Shown here piece after piece: positions 17,858 to 26,751 of a DNA stretch of 34,122 bases. Origin of the DNA: Clostridia bacterium (lineage in GTDB: Bacteria > Bacillota > Thermoanaerobacteria > Thermoanaerobacterales > Thermoanaerobacteraceae). The DNA is taken from positions 1-34,122 of the forward strand of contig DULG01000075.1 of NCBI GenBank assembly GCA_012840485.1. The letters are read 5' to 3'. The translations under genes and the position numbers were made by a program. The notes beneath the pieces were generated by a model, which worked only from the letters and a program-made list of their open reading frames with translations, did no database searches and was not told where the DNA came from. The stretch's first letter is position 1, and every line of letters starts with the position of its first letter.

Positions 17858-19403
17858 ATAAATTACTTTCTTTTAGCCTTATACCCACTTCAAACATTCT
17901 ATTCCACGGCATGTATACCTCAATGTTATAATTAAATTCACCAAGATTTTCTTTTTTAAATTTCTCCAGCTCAGTTTTTACAACTTCTGAAATAGCCTCT
18001 TCCTTATCAGCTAAATTGTAATAACTAACTTCATATTTATCTAATTGCTGTGTCACTTTTGTTCTAACTGAATATTGGTATCCCCAATCTTCAAGATACC
18101 TTAAAAACAAAAACATATTCGATTTTTCTTTTTGTTCTTCAGTTAAAGTATTTCTGTTTATATAAAATGAAACAATCATACTGTGGGCTATTACTGTTCC
18201 CAGAGTATTTGAAGAAGTGTTCCACCCTCCATAAGATAAAAGTTTTTTCAAAAGTCCATATTTTCTAATAAGCTTCATAAGGGAATTATCCGCGCCATTT
18301 AAAAACGCCACATCTGCAACTGCACAATTTTTCCCTTTATTAATGTAACAATTGAGTGCTTCTACAAATTCATTTAAATTTCTCTCTGGGTCACCTATAT
18401 CTCCTCTGTTTAAATAGGAATTCCAACTGTCTGATATTTTTTGTGTTATTTCAGAAGGTGGATTTACCATTAGAACAAAATCACTCTCTGCGCTATTATA
18501 TACCGTAATTCCCCCTGCTGCTATAATTTGATATTTTACAGTTTCACTTAAACTTCTGTCTTCCAACAAGGGAATTATTGTTTTTCCACTCTCAGAAGAA
18601 TATCTTGTAAAAACAGCAGGTTTTGTCCCTTTAATATCGTTAAAAGCCCTTGCAGTAAGCGTACAACCTACTTCATCAGCCCCAGGGTAAGAGTATATTC
18701 TGTCTGTCAAATCCAACTCATCTATATACTTCATAATTTTGCGCCGTTCTCTTGCAGAAAAACCGTATTTTGAGCAGTCATCCATCGGTATAATGAGAAA
18801 ATCAATTATACCTTCTTTGACAAGATTCACCGTATGCAAATTGACCTTGTGATTGATCTCTCTTCTTGCCAAATAATCTTCAAGGATTTTTTGAGGGATG
18901 TGCTCTTTTATTGTATTAAATTTCTTAAATTCTTCTTCTAAAGCAATATTCTGTTCTATCTTATCCGATAACACACCATAGTGGAATATTCTCTCCCCAA
19001 ACTCTTCATAGTAGTCTGGCTCTTCTTCAGAGCTATTGTATGATGGCGTTCTCATTATAAGGTTGAAGGCAAAAATTTTAAGATTATTATTAGCTTTCTT
19101 TAATTCTCTTAACCTTAAAAGCCTCCTTAAACATTCTTCAACTTGTTTTTGGTGTATCCTTGATGGAACAATGCCTCCGTACACCAGCATGTCAATTGAA
19201 ACTACAAGATGAGTTATTCCCTCTATATTTTGTCTCATCCACTCCCACAGTATATCAACATCAGCAGGCTTCTTTTTACAACCCAGAATCTCTTTAGGCG
19301 GCCGTATCATATCAATATCGCTTATATCTATTATCATCCTTGGAAACTCATAATTACAAGGCCTTTCATCTAAAGGTATATACATTATCCTCCCTTTTTC
19401 CAT
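17856..19403 (-). CDS. DUF4127 family protein, last gene of the sugar operon
   Basis: A 515-residue soluble protein that I recognise as DUF4127 from its opening YIPLDERPCNYEFP, the SIDMLVYGGIVPSR segment near residue 70, FNLIMRTPSYNSSEEEPDYYEEFG near 115-138, and PGADEVGCTLTAR near 245. No signal peptide or membrane segment is visible. The conserved D, E and R residues would suit a carbohydrate- or metal-binding enzyme, but the family's activity is not known to me. GAGGTGAG precedes ATG 19401-19403. It is 17 bases behind the FAD oxidoreductase gene and closes the operon at a strong terminator. Confidence 0.85.
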   Translation of the reverse strand: MEKGRIMYIPLDERPCNYEFPRMIIDISDIDMIRPPKEILGCKKKPADVDILWEWMRQNIEGITHLVVSIDMLVYGGIVPSRIHQKQVEECLRRLLRLRELKKANNNLKIFAFNLIMRTPSYNSSEEEPDYYEEFGERIFHYGVLSDKIEQNIALEEEFKKFNTIKEHIPQKILEDYLARREINHKVNLHTVNLVKEGIIDFLIIPMDDCSKYGFSARERRKIMKYIDELDLTDRIYSYPGADEVGCTLTARAFNDIKGTKPAVFTRYSSESGKTIIPLLEDRSLSETVKYQIIAAGGITVYNSAESDFVLMVNPPSEITQKISDSWNSYLNRGDIGDPERNLNEFVEALNCYINKGKNCAVADVAFLNGADNSLMKLIRKYGLLKKLLSYGGWNTSSNTLGTVIAHSMIVSFYINRNTLTEEQKEKSNMFLFLRYLEDWGYQYSVRTKVTQQLDKYEVSYYNLADKEEAISEVVKTELEKFKKENLGEFNYNIEVYMPWNRMFEVGIRLKESNL

Positions 19404-19420
19404 TTTTGCTCACCTCAATT

Positions 19421-20779
19421 TTACAAATCTGCTCCATAATTTCTCATAATTTCTCGTATTATCTTTCCATCGACATCTCTAACACCTATATTATTTTTTA
19501 CAGCGTATGCTGCTGCAATCCCTGCCGCCTCCCCTGTTGCCCTACAAGTAGGCTGTATCCTTATAGACGATTGCATTGTAAAAGTTGAAGAAATAGCTCT
19601 CCCCACAACCAAAAGATTATGGATATTTTGAGGAATTAAAGCTCTAAATGGTATTTCAAAATATTCTCCAGGTCTTAGCGGGATAACTTCCTCTCCTTCT
19701 TCCTCTCCGTGAATGTCCACGGGATAAGCAGTTTTAGCAATCTCATCATCAAATTTTGACCTATTGTTATAATCCTCTATTGTCAAGACGTATTCTCCTT
19801 TTATCCTTCTAGATTCCCTTATTCCAATCATTGGCGCAACTGAAAGTATAAAACTATCTTCAAACCCAGCCACATATTTCCTTAAAAAATTGTGAAGCCT
19901 TTTAATCATTTTTCTTCCTTTAATGTAAGAATATGTAATTTTAGCTCCATCAAGGGAATTATACACATCTGGGATTTCTGGACAATTAAAAGACATCACA
20001 CCGGGCATGCCAGGAACAGAAAATGCTTGAAAATATCTACCATCATCATATTCTATAGCTCCTTCTTCCAAAGCTTTTTTAAATACTTTTTCTAGGGCAA
20101 AACCTTTGTCCCATATCATGGCCATCTCAATTAACGGATAATTTAAACCCCATTCCTGTCCTAATTCTTTTAAAAATGTTTGTAATCTTTTTAAATCAAC
20201 ATTCCCTACCATAAATCTCAATGAAACAGCCTGATTTTTCCCCGATTTTTCACTTCCTACAAAACAGGGAGCACCCGCGCTATGAGCAACTTCTGCATCT
20301 CCTGTAGCATCTATAAAAATTTTCCCTTCAATAACTTTTGTACCCTCCCTGTTGTGTACAATTATCCCCCTTATCTCATTCTCTAAAACTATTGCATCCA
20401 CAAATTGAGTATCATATAGAATTTCTCCTCCCTGTTCCAAAACCATCTCTTCAAGAATAAACTTAAGCATTTCAGGATTAAACCATCCATCGTTTCCACC
20501 TGGACTTTTTGCTCCAAATCCCAATTCTATCATGCGCTTTCTTATCTTTCTATCTATAGAAGAAGCAGGATTGCCTTCAATTTTAACATTCATCATAGGA
20601 GTGACCTGTGAAGCAGTAGCCGTTCCACCAAGAAAACCATATTTTTCTATAAGCAGTATCTTTGCACCTTCTCTTGCAGCTGCTATAGCCGCAATGCTTC
20701 CTGCTGTGCCTCCTCCTACAACAATAACATCATATTCTTCTCGTCGGGGATAATCTCTTGTGACAATATACGAAGACAT
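19421..20779 (-). CDS. FAD-dependent oxidoreductase (FAD_oxidored family)
   Basis: A 452-residue flavoprotein. The dinucleotide-binding motif is VVGGGTAG (residues 20-27) with E45 ending strand 2 and FLGGTATASQV after it. A second FAD contact is at FIDATGDAEVAHSAG, and a C-terminal ALIPQNIHNLLVVGRAIS / RIQPTCRATGEAAG segment closes the site. This is the PF12831-type family often annotated in carbohydrate loci. The substrate is unknown; oxidation of a sugar hydroxyl or a ring carbon is a fair guess. AAGGAGAG five bases before ATG 20777-20779 supports the start. It sits 14 bases after the ADP-ribosylglycohydrolase-fold gene. Confidence 0.88.
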   Translation of the reverse strand: MSSYIVTRDYPRREEYDVIVVGGGTAGSIAAIAAAREGAKILLIEKYGFLGGTATASQVTPMMNVKIEGNPASSIDRKIRKRMIELGFGAKSPGGNDGWFNPEMLKFILEEMVLEQGGEILYDTQFVDAIVLENEIRGIIVHNREGTKVIEGKIFIDATGDAEVAHSAGAPCFVGSEKSGKNQAVSLRFMVGNVDLKRLQTFLKELGQEWGLNYPLIEMAMIWDKGFALEKVFKKALEEGAIEYDDGRYFQAFSVPGMPGVMSFNCPEIPDVYNSLDGAKITYSYIKGRKMIKRLHNFLRKYVAGFEDSFILSVAPMIGIRESRRIKGEYVLTIEDYNNRSKFDDEIAKTAYPVDIHGEEEGEEVIPLRPGEYFEIPFRALIPQNIHNLLVVGRAISSTFTMQSSIRIQPTCRATGEAAGIAAAYAVKNNIGVRDVDGKIIREIMRNYGADL

Positions 20780-20793
20780 GGTATCTCTCCTTT

Positions 20794-22128
20794 TTAATTT
20801 TTACTCAGTCCTAATGTCAGCTTTGCAAGGTCTGAAACTTTGACTTTACCATAGCCTATTATCCCTGTTTCAACAGTATCGCGTACAGGCTTTTTCCATT
20901 TTTCAGGAATTCTTTTTTCTCCTAACATTGCTCCCATTATTGACCCAACTGTTGCAGCATTGCAATCAGTATCCCAGCCACCCATGACAGCAATATCAAT
21001 CGATTTGCCAAAATCACCTTCTCCATATAACAAAGCTAAAGCAACTATGCAGGCATTATTAATCGTATGAACAGCATTGTAGTGTCCATAATTTTTATAT
21101 ATCAAGTTCAAGCAACTCTCCCAATCTTTTTCTTCTCTGCTCCATTTCAAAACATCTTGAATCGCATGATACAAACGACAATTGTCAGGTATTTCCCTCA
21201 AACCAGCCTCTATTATTTTTACCGGGTCCTCCATTACAAAAGAAGCTGCTACCATAGCGGCTACAAACATTTCTCCGTAAATACCATTTTTTGTATGTGA
21301 AATTGAAGCATCTCTAAGAGCGTATTCCGCCGCTTTTTCCATATTACCGGGATTTACATATCCCCACAAATCAGCTCGTATTTGTGCACCTATCCACTCC
21401 CTATAGGGATTTCTGTAGATTGCTGATTGTGGCGGCATGATTAACTGACAAAGATTTGAATAAGCTACACGCTCCGCGGTATATGTGCGAAAAATCGGAA
21501 GATTTTTAAGCCACCCTTCCGCAACATCTTCGGAAGTAAAATTTGGTCCATAAGTTTTTAATATCTCAAGATTAAGCACTGTATAATTAATATCATCGTC
21601 TTCCAGAGCATGCCCTGTGTCATAACTATAATTTTTAAATCTTTTGTCAAAACCATATTTTTCAAAGATTTCCTCATCAACTACAGTAAAATCAATATAT
21701 TCTTCTAAAGGCCATTTCTCTATATGTTTTAAAAAGTCTTTAATTCCATCTTTGCCTTTTGACATGCCAAACCCTTCAAAAGGCTGGCCCAACCACATCC
21801 CCGCAATTCTTCCAAGCCATGCACCGTAAATCTTATTATACAATTCTTCCTCGTTAATATTGACGTCAACTCTCCTTAACCCTTCTGTTCTATTTCTTTT
21901 AATTTCCTCTAAAGAATTAGGTTCAACATAGGGATAATCTTTTTTAATTGGCAAACTTATTAATTCGTCAAGCAATACACCTGCATATCTTTCTCTTACA
22001 CTATCTTCTTCATCTTCAATTGCCTTTATTTTATCTAAAAAATAATTTTTTATCTCTTTTCCTTCTTCTTGAGCTTGCCTTATTTCCACTTGAAGCCTTT
22101 CCCAATTAGTCAAATAATTTTTTTGCAT
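20794..22128 (-). CDS. ADP-ribosylglycohydrolase-fold protein with N-terminal extension
   Basis: The domain starts near residue 97 (YGAWLGRIAGMWLGQPFEG) and ends with GGWDTDCNAATVGSIMGA near 384-402, the second metal-binding motif of the family. The first acidic cluster is EDDDINYT at about 176-183, where classic members have T-D-D. About 95 charged residues precede the domain. Classic members remove ADP-ribose from proteins. In this sugar operon an N- or O-glycosidase acting on a small sugar conjugate is an equally good guess. The frame opens at TTG 22159-22161, but GGGAGGT before ATG 22126-22128 sets the start (444 aa). Confidence 0.85.
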   Translation of the reverse strand: MQKNYLTNWERLQVEIRQAQEEGKEIKNYFLDKIKAIEDEEDSVRERYAGVLLDELISLPIKKDYPYVEPNSLEEIKRNRTEGLRRVDVNINEEELYNKIYGAWLGRIAGMWLGQPFEGFGMSKGKDGIKDFLKHIEKWPLEEYIDFTVVDEEIFEKYGFDKRFKNYSYDTGHALEDDDINYTVLNLEILKTYGPNFTSEDVAEGWLKNLPIFRTYTAERVAYSNLCQLIMPPQSAIYRNPYREWIGAQIRADLWGYVNPGNMEKAAEYALRDASISHTKNGIYGEMFVAAMVAASFVMEDPVKIIEAGLREIPDNCRLYHAIQDVLKWSREEKDWESCLNLIYKNYGHYNAVHTINNACIVALALLYGEGDFGKSIDIAVMGGWDTDCNAATVGSIMGAMLGEKRIPEKWKKPVRDTVETGIIGYGKVKVSDLAKLTLGLSKN

Positions 22129-22163
22129 TCTTTTATATACCTCCCTCTGTTGCCTTTTCAAGT

Positions 22164-23186
22164 TTAAAGCTCTATTATTGCTCCCTTATTGTCAGCAGAT
22201 TTCATTTCAGCCAGCGCTATTCTTATCGTTTCCATAGTACTATGTGGAGGGGCAACTTCAATGAGAGTGTCCTTCAGCAATGCATTTACAAAATATTTTA
22301 TTTCCCTGTAATACCCGTTGTCCTTGGGTAATTCAGGTGTAAAAGATTTACCGTCATTAGGATTTACTTTTAAAACACCTTTTTCATAAACTATATTCCC
22401 TTTTTCAAAATTCACTCTAAACCTCATTTCAAAACCATAGTCTCCATTTAATATCCAGTCATCTTCAGCAGTTATTACTTTACCATCTTCGTAAAAATAG
22501 TGAGTAGATACAATATCATAACCACTGCCCTCAATAACGTTTCTCCCAACTGTAGAAACACTTTTAGGTGTACCAAACAACCAATTTATAGTATCAACAT
22601 CGTGAATATGCTGATCAAGTAACACACCACCGCTCTTATCTTTTTGAAGCAGCCAGTTATTATATGACCACAAAGGCGTATTTCCACCTCTAAAGAAGTA
22701 ACCACTCAAAACTTCTCCAAATCTTTTGTCCTCCACGCATTCTTTAAGATATTCATACTCCGGCCAAAATCGCAAACACTGCGCTATCATAAGTTTTTTA
22801 TTGTTTTTTTCAGCAGCATCTATCATAGCTTGACATTCTCCTACTGTTAAAGCCATTGGCTTTTCACAAAGTACATGCATACCTTTGTTTAGAACTTTTA
22901 CAGTTACTTCTGCATGTAAATACGTAGGCAATGTTATATCCACATAATCCAGCTCTTCTTTTTCCAACATTTCGTCAATATCAGTATAAAGCCTGTATTT
23001 TGAAAAGTCATATTTTACATTTCCCACATCAATATTGCCGGGCAAAAATTTGTTTTGGAATTTATCCGAATCTATGTCACAAATGGCTACCAGTTTAACC
23101 GGAAAACCCTCGGACTCCAGTCTTATATAATTATCCAAGTGGCCTCTTCCCATAAATCCCAAACCAATTAATCCCACTTTTAACAT
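22164..23186 (-). CDS. Gfo/Idh/MocA-family oxidoreductase (first of two)
   Basis: An NAD(P)-dependent sugar dehydrogenase, 340 aa. The N-terminal Rossmann motif is GLIGLGFMGRGH, the signature lysine is in VLCEKPMAL, and the conserved H-x2-D pair is in LLDQHIHDVDTINWLFG. The C-terminal half is the usual alpha/beta substrate domain. Family members oxidise or reduce hydroxyl groups of inositols and sugars, often giving 3-keto sugars. The AAGGAG site fits either ATG 23184-23186 (11 bases, chosen because MLKVGLIGLG is the family start) or GTG 23196-23198. It lies between the isomerase-like gene and the ADP-ribosylglycohydrolase-fold gene in the operon. Confidence 0.9.
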   Translation of the reverse strand: MLKVGLIGLGFMGRGHLDNYIRLESEGFPVKLVAICDIDSDKFQNKFLPGNIDVGNVKYDFSKYRLYTDIDEMLEKEELDYVDITLPTYLHAEVTVKVLNKGMHVLCEKPMALTVGECQAMIDAAEKNNKKLMIAQCLRFWPEYEYLKECVEDKRFGEVLSGYFFRGGNTPLWSYNNWLLQKDKSGGVLLDQHIHDVDTINWLFGTPKSVSTVGRNVIEGSGYDIVSTHYFYEDGKVITAEDDWILNGDYGFEMRFRVNFEKGNIVYEKGVLKVNPNDGKSFTPELPKDNGYYREIKYFVNALLKDTLIEVAPPHSTMETIRIALAEMKSADNKGAIIEL

Positions 23187-23212
23187 AATAACACTCACTC
23201 CTTTTTATTTTT

Positions 23213-24049
23213 TTACCGTCCTAAAATTTGATCCATTGCTTTTGAAGCATTGTATATTACCTGATTTTCATAATAGGTATATGGTGCCATTTCAGCAATA
23301 GCATAATCCTCATAACCTATTGATTTAAACGCTTCCATTACTGCTGGAAAATTTACATCTCCTGCCAAGAGGTCAACAAATCCATTTACTGTACCCACAG
23401 CTCTTTTAAAGTCCTTAAAGTGGACTTTATTTATTCGATTGCCAAGAATCTTTATCCATTGTTCGGGATAGCCAATATATACTACATTGCCGACATCCAA
23501 ATATACTCCCACATAAGGGCTATTGATTTTATCAATAAAATCTCTAAACTCTAAAGGAGATAACAGAAATTTATTCCAAACATTTTCAAGACCTATATGA
23601 ATTTTCAGTTCCTCAGCATATTCTTTAAGTTCAGAAAACGCCTCTAATGCACGTTCATAAGCTACATCGTAGTCCACAATTTCACACCCCGGTATAAAAT
23701 CTGCATGGACTACACCCGGTACTACTAAAACTGTATCTGCCCCTAAAAGTTTTGCTATTTCCAACTGCTTTTTTACAATATCTTTGGCCTTTTGCCTAAT
23801 ATTGGAATCTGAACTAGTAAAAGGATAAATCCAATAAAGACTACTGGATATACTTGGTATTTCAATTCCTTCATCTTCTGCTATTTTTTTTATTCTTAAA
23901 ATATCATTTTCATCACTATTTAAATTGATTTCTGCCTCTTCATCCAGCCTTAGTTCAATTCCATCGTATCCCGCATCCTTAGCAATTTTTATACAATCTT
24001 CAATTCGCATGCCCCTTTTAAATGACCAAATATTAATTCCCTTTTTCAT
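23213..24049 (-). CDS. Sugar phosphate isomerase/epimerase-like TIM barrel
   Basis: A 278-residue AP_endonuc_2 (xylose isomerase-like) TIM barrel. The presumed metal ligands are E155 (GLENVWNK), D185 (VYLDVGN), H210 (KVHFKDF) and E253 (AIAEMAP). The opening GINIWSF and GYDGIELRL are typical. Members interconvert keto and aldo sugars. Others act as lyases on 3-keto glycosides made by Gfo/Idh enzymes. Two Gfo/Idh genes in this operon make that second role attractive, but it is inference. GAGGAGAAG precedes ATG 24047-24049. Confidence 0.9.
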   Translation of the reverse strand: MKKGINIWSFKRGMRIEDCIKIAKDAGYDGIELRLDEEAEINLNSDENDILRIKKIAEDEGIEIPSISSSLYWIYPFTSSDSNIRQKAKDIVKKQLEIAKLLGADTVLVVPGVVHADFIPGCEIVDYDVAYERALEAFSELKEYAEELKIHIGLENVWNKFLLSPLEFRDFIDKINSPYVGVYLDVGNVVYIGYPEQWIKILGNRINKVHFKDFKRAVGTVNGFVDLLAGDVNFPAVMEAFKSIGYEDYAIAEMAPYTYYENQVIYNASKAMDQILGR

Positions 24050-24072
24050 TTTCCACTTCTCCTCTTTAAAAG

Positions 24073-24954
24073 TTAATAAATAGCATCAAGGATTAATTTA
24101 GCGGCACCAAATATAGTAGCTTTTCCGCCAAGACTAGCAGGTACAACATTTACATCCCTGCCTAAAATTGTTTTTAACTTATCCCACCATAAATCCTTTG
24201 AATCTATAACCCCTCCACCTATTATAAAAACTTCAGGGTCAATTATATTTTTCAAACTCATAATTGACAGGGATAGCGATTTTACAAAACTGTTAACTAC
24301 TTTCATTGCAATAGCGTCATTTCTTTTATACAGTTCAAAAACTTCTTTAGCGCTTGAAACTTTCTCTTCCCCCAATAATTCATTGTACTCCTTGTATATC
24401 GCTGTGCCTGAAGCATACTGCTCCAAGCATCCTCTTTGACCGCAATTGCATTGTCTGCCCTCCGGATACAAAATCATATGTCCTATTTCTCCAGCACTCC
24501 AGCTTGACCCTCTTATTAATTGGCCGTTATATATAATCGCCCCTCCCACACCTGTACCTATAGTCATCACAAGCATGCTTTTATATCCTTTGCCTGAGCC
24601 AAGCCACATCTCACCAATTGCTGCAGCATTAACGTCATTATCAACCACTACAGGAATTTTATACCTTTGCTCCAATACCTCCTTTAAATTGCAACCTGTC
24701 CAACCAGGCAAATTATCAGTCGCATACTCTACAACACCTGTATCAAAATTAATTCTACCTGCAGAGCCTATACCTATCCCTTTTGTATCTTCATCAATTA
24801 ACTCATCAATGACACTAAACAAATTTTTCAATATTACTTCTCTACCTAATTTTGCTTGCGTAGGAGTTTCTTTAAGTTTTTTTAGGTTGCCGTCGTTATC
24901 CATAATGCCTCCAAGTATTTTCGTGCCTCCTATATCAACACCTATTACTTTCAT
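24073..24954 (-). CDS. ROK-family sugar kinase
   Basis: A 293-residue ROK protein without an N-terminal helix-turn-helix, so a kinase rather than a repressor. The phosphate motif is DIGGTK (7-12), the catalytic aspartate D107 in VDNDVNAAA, E156-x-x-H159 in GEIGH, and the zinc ligands C169, C171 and C176 in CNCGQRGCLE. ROK kinases phosphorylate glucose, N-acetylmannosamine, N-acetylglucosamine, allose or fructose at the ring-distal hydroxyl. The substrate here should be the sugar freed by this operon. AGGTGA precedes ATG 24952-24954. The regulator gene ends 10 bases upstream. Confidence 0.92.
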   Translation of the reverse strand: MKVIGVDIGGTKILGGIMDNDGNLKKLKETPTQAKLGREVILKNLFSVIDELIDEDTKGIGIGSAGRINFDTGVVEYATDNLPGWTGCNLKEVLEQRYKIPVVVDNDVNAAAIGEMWLGSGKGYKSMLVMTIGTGVGGAIIYNGQLIRGSSWSAGEIGHMILYPEGRQCNCGQRGCLEQYASGTAIYKEYNELLGEEKVSSAKEVFELYKRNDAIAMKVVNSFVKSLSLSIMSLKNIIDPEVFIIGGGVIDSKDLWWDKLKTILGRDVNVVPASLGGKATIFGAAKLILDAIY

Positions 24955-24964
24955 ATAACATCAC

Positions 24965-25816
24965 CTAATACAATTTTTCAAGAACTGCTTTTGCTGTCTT
25001 ATTAAGCTCTTGTAATGCTTTATCTCTAAGCCTTACAGCAACAGCAGTATACAAAATATCCAAGATGTGGAGTTGTGCTATTTTCGATGTTAAGGCACCA
25101 CTTCTCAAAGGAGTCTCTTTGGCAGAGGTAAGTAATACAATATCTGCTACAGATGTAATAGGAGACCTTGCATAGTTGGTTATGCAAATCACTTTTGCAC
25201 CAGCTTCTTTTGCCAGTCTACATGTCTCCACCGTGTCTTTTGTGCTCCCAGAAAAGGATATTCCCACTGCTACATCCTCATTTGTAAGGCTTACAGCAGA
25301 TATAGCCTGGATATGTGAATCTAAATTTGCATCAACATTAAGCCCCAAACGCATAAACTTATATTTTGCATCTAGTGCTGTGTATCCAGATGCCCCTACT
25401 CCATAAAACTGGATTTTTTGAGCATTTATTATTGCATCAACAGCCTTTTCTAATTCATTTATGGAAAGTAACTTGACAGTATTAGATATTGCCATGGTGT
25501 TTTCTGTTGTAATTTTTTGCACAAGAGCATCTAATGTATCATTAAAAGAGATGTTTTCGTGTATACTTGTTTCAGGTTCTGCAATTTCTTTTGCAATGTT
25601 AAGCTTGAATTCCTGAAATCCGGATAATCCTATACGCCTACAAAATCTTACAATTGTAGTCTCACCAGTACCACATTTTTCAGCAAGTTCCGTAATTGAA
25701 AGGTATATTACATTTTCAGCATTTTCTAAAACATAATCTGCTACCTTTTTCTCTGCATTGGTAAGGGAATTATATATGCTTCTTATTTTCAAAATTACAT
25801 TACTTTGTTCTTGCAT
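24965..25816 (-). CDS. MurR/RpiR-family transcriptional regulator
   Basis: A 283-residue regulator with an N-terminal HTH_6 domain (residues 1-78; SITELAEKCGTGETTIVRFCRRIG is the DNA-reading helix pair) and a C-terminal SIS sugar-phosphate-binding domain (about 115-250; FYGVGASG and GISFSGSTKDTVE). It should sense a phosphorylated intermediate, probably the product of the ROK kinase encoded next, and control this operon. No clear operator could be picked out near it. AAAGGAGAG precedes ATG 25814-25816. It lies in the middle of the operon, 30 bases behind the second Gfo/Idh gene. Confidence 0.92.
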   Translation of the reverse strand: MQEQSNVILKIRSIYNSLTNAEKKVADYVLENAENVIYLSITELAEKCGTGETTIVRFCRRIGLSGFQEFKLNIAKEIAEPETSIHENISFNDTLDALVQKITTENTMAISNTVKLLSINELEKAVDAIINAQKIQFYGVGASGYTALDAKYKFMRLGLNVDANLDSHIQAISAVSLTNEDVAVGISFSGSTKDTVETCRLAKEAGAKVICITNYARSPITSVADIVLLTSAKETPLRSGALTSKIAQLHILDILYTAVAVRLRDKALQELNKTAKAVLEKLY

Positions 25817-25846
25817 GCTTTTACTCTCCTTTCTTTTGTTATTTTT

Positions 25847-26722
25847 TCATTGCCTATACTGATTTGCTATTTCAATAAACCGAATTATTTGCTTTGTTTC
25901 ATCTGGCTCTATTGGAGCTATGCCTCTTATAAACATCTTCATTATTTCTTCCAATATGCTAGCATAATATGGCTTAGGAAAGGCATTAATGTCAACAAAC
26001 TTTGTATATTTTTGTAAGTGAATTAATGCACCAAAATTGTTATTCCCTTTGCGGTTTCCACGTATTGTCCCTATCCTACCGTCCTCCCAAACCCCTATCA
26101 CTAAATCATGGTCTTCATTATTTATTGCTTTAACGCATTTGAAGTTTCTTCCAAGTATTGTAAACAAAATCTCCACCATGTGAATGCCATACCAGAATAG
26201 ACCCGGCTGAGTGGGCTGAAAAGGCATTGGTCCATATACGTCTACCCCGATTATATCTTCTTTATTGATGGAGGACAAAGTTTTACAAAGGCCTTCTGCA
26301 TACCTAAGAGCCGACGAACTCATCAATGGTATACCATATTTTTCGGCTATTTCAAACATTTTTGAAGTTTCTTCAAATGATAAAGACATCGGTTTATCTA
26401 TAAATACCGGTTTTTTATAGGATACAATTTTAGAAAATTGTTCAAAATGCACCCGTCCGTCTGCAGATTCAATTAAAATGCCATCGCTGTTTTCAGCCAC
26501 TTCTTCTGGTGAATCTACTATTTGTACGCCATATTTTTCTTTTAATATTTTCGTATACTCCCCTACACGACTGATACTTAACTCAAAATCTTTAGAACCT
26601 CCTGGATACGCAATAACTACCTTACCGCCCTTTACATAATACGGATTATGGTCATTATTTAATAACTCAGTGAATTCTACTGCATGAGAACTATCAAGAC
26701 CTATTATACCAATTTTCAGCAT
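25847..26722 (-). CDS. Gfo/Idh/MocA-family oxidoreductase (second, divergent)
   Basis: A 291-residue protein with the Gfo/Idh layout: an N-terminal nucleotide domain, DKPMSLSFEETSKMFEIA with the signature lysine near residue 112, and a C-terminal domain with H in WYGIHMVEILFTILG. The usual G-x-G-x-x-G is replaced by GLDSSH, as in a recognisable subgroup. The cofactor pocket may therefore differ from that of the first Gfo/Idh protein. It shares little sequence with that protein, so this is not a recent duplication. GAGGAAGTGG precedes ATG 26720-26722. The M20 gene ends 29 bases upstream. Confidence 0.87.
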   Translation of the reverse strand: MLKIGIIGLDSSHAVEFTELLNNDHNPYYVKGGKVVIAYPGGSKDFELSISRVGEYTKILKEKYGVQIVDSPEEVAENSDGILIESADGRVHFEQFSKIVSYKKPVFIDKPMSLSFEETSKMFEIAEKYGIPLMSSSALRYAEGLCKTLSSINKEDIIGVDVYGPMPFQPTQPGLFWYGIHMVEILFTILGRNFKCVKAINNEDHDLVIGVWEDGRIGTIRGNRKGNNNFGALIHLQKYTKFVDINAFPKPYYASILEEIMKMFIRGIAPIEPDETKQIIRFIEIANQYRQ

Positions 26723-26751
26723 TATACCACTTCCTCAGTTTAATAGATACT

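Noticed and set aside
24446..24958. 170-codon open frame on the plus strand opposite the ROK kinase gene
   Set aside because: It is fully antisense to a gene with all ROK motifs, and its product is an unrecognisable Pro/Ser/Leu/Ile-rich chain without a ribosome-binding site.
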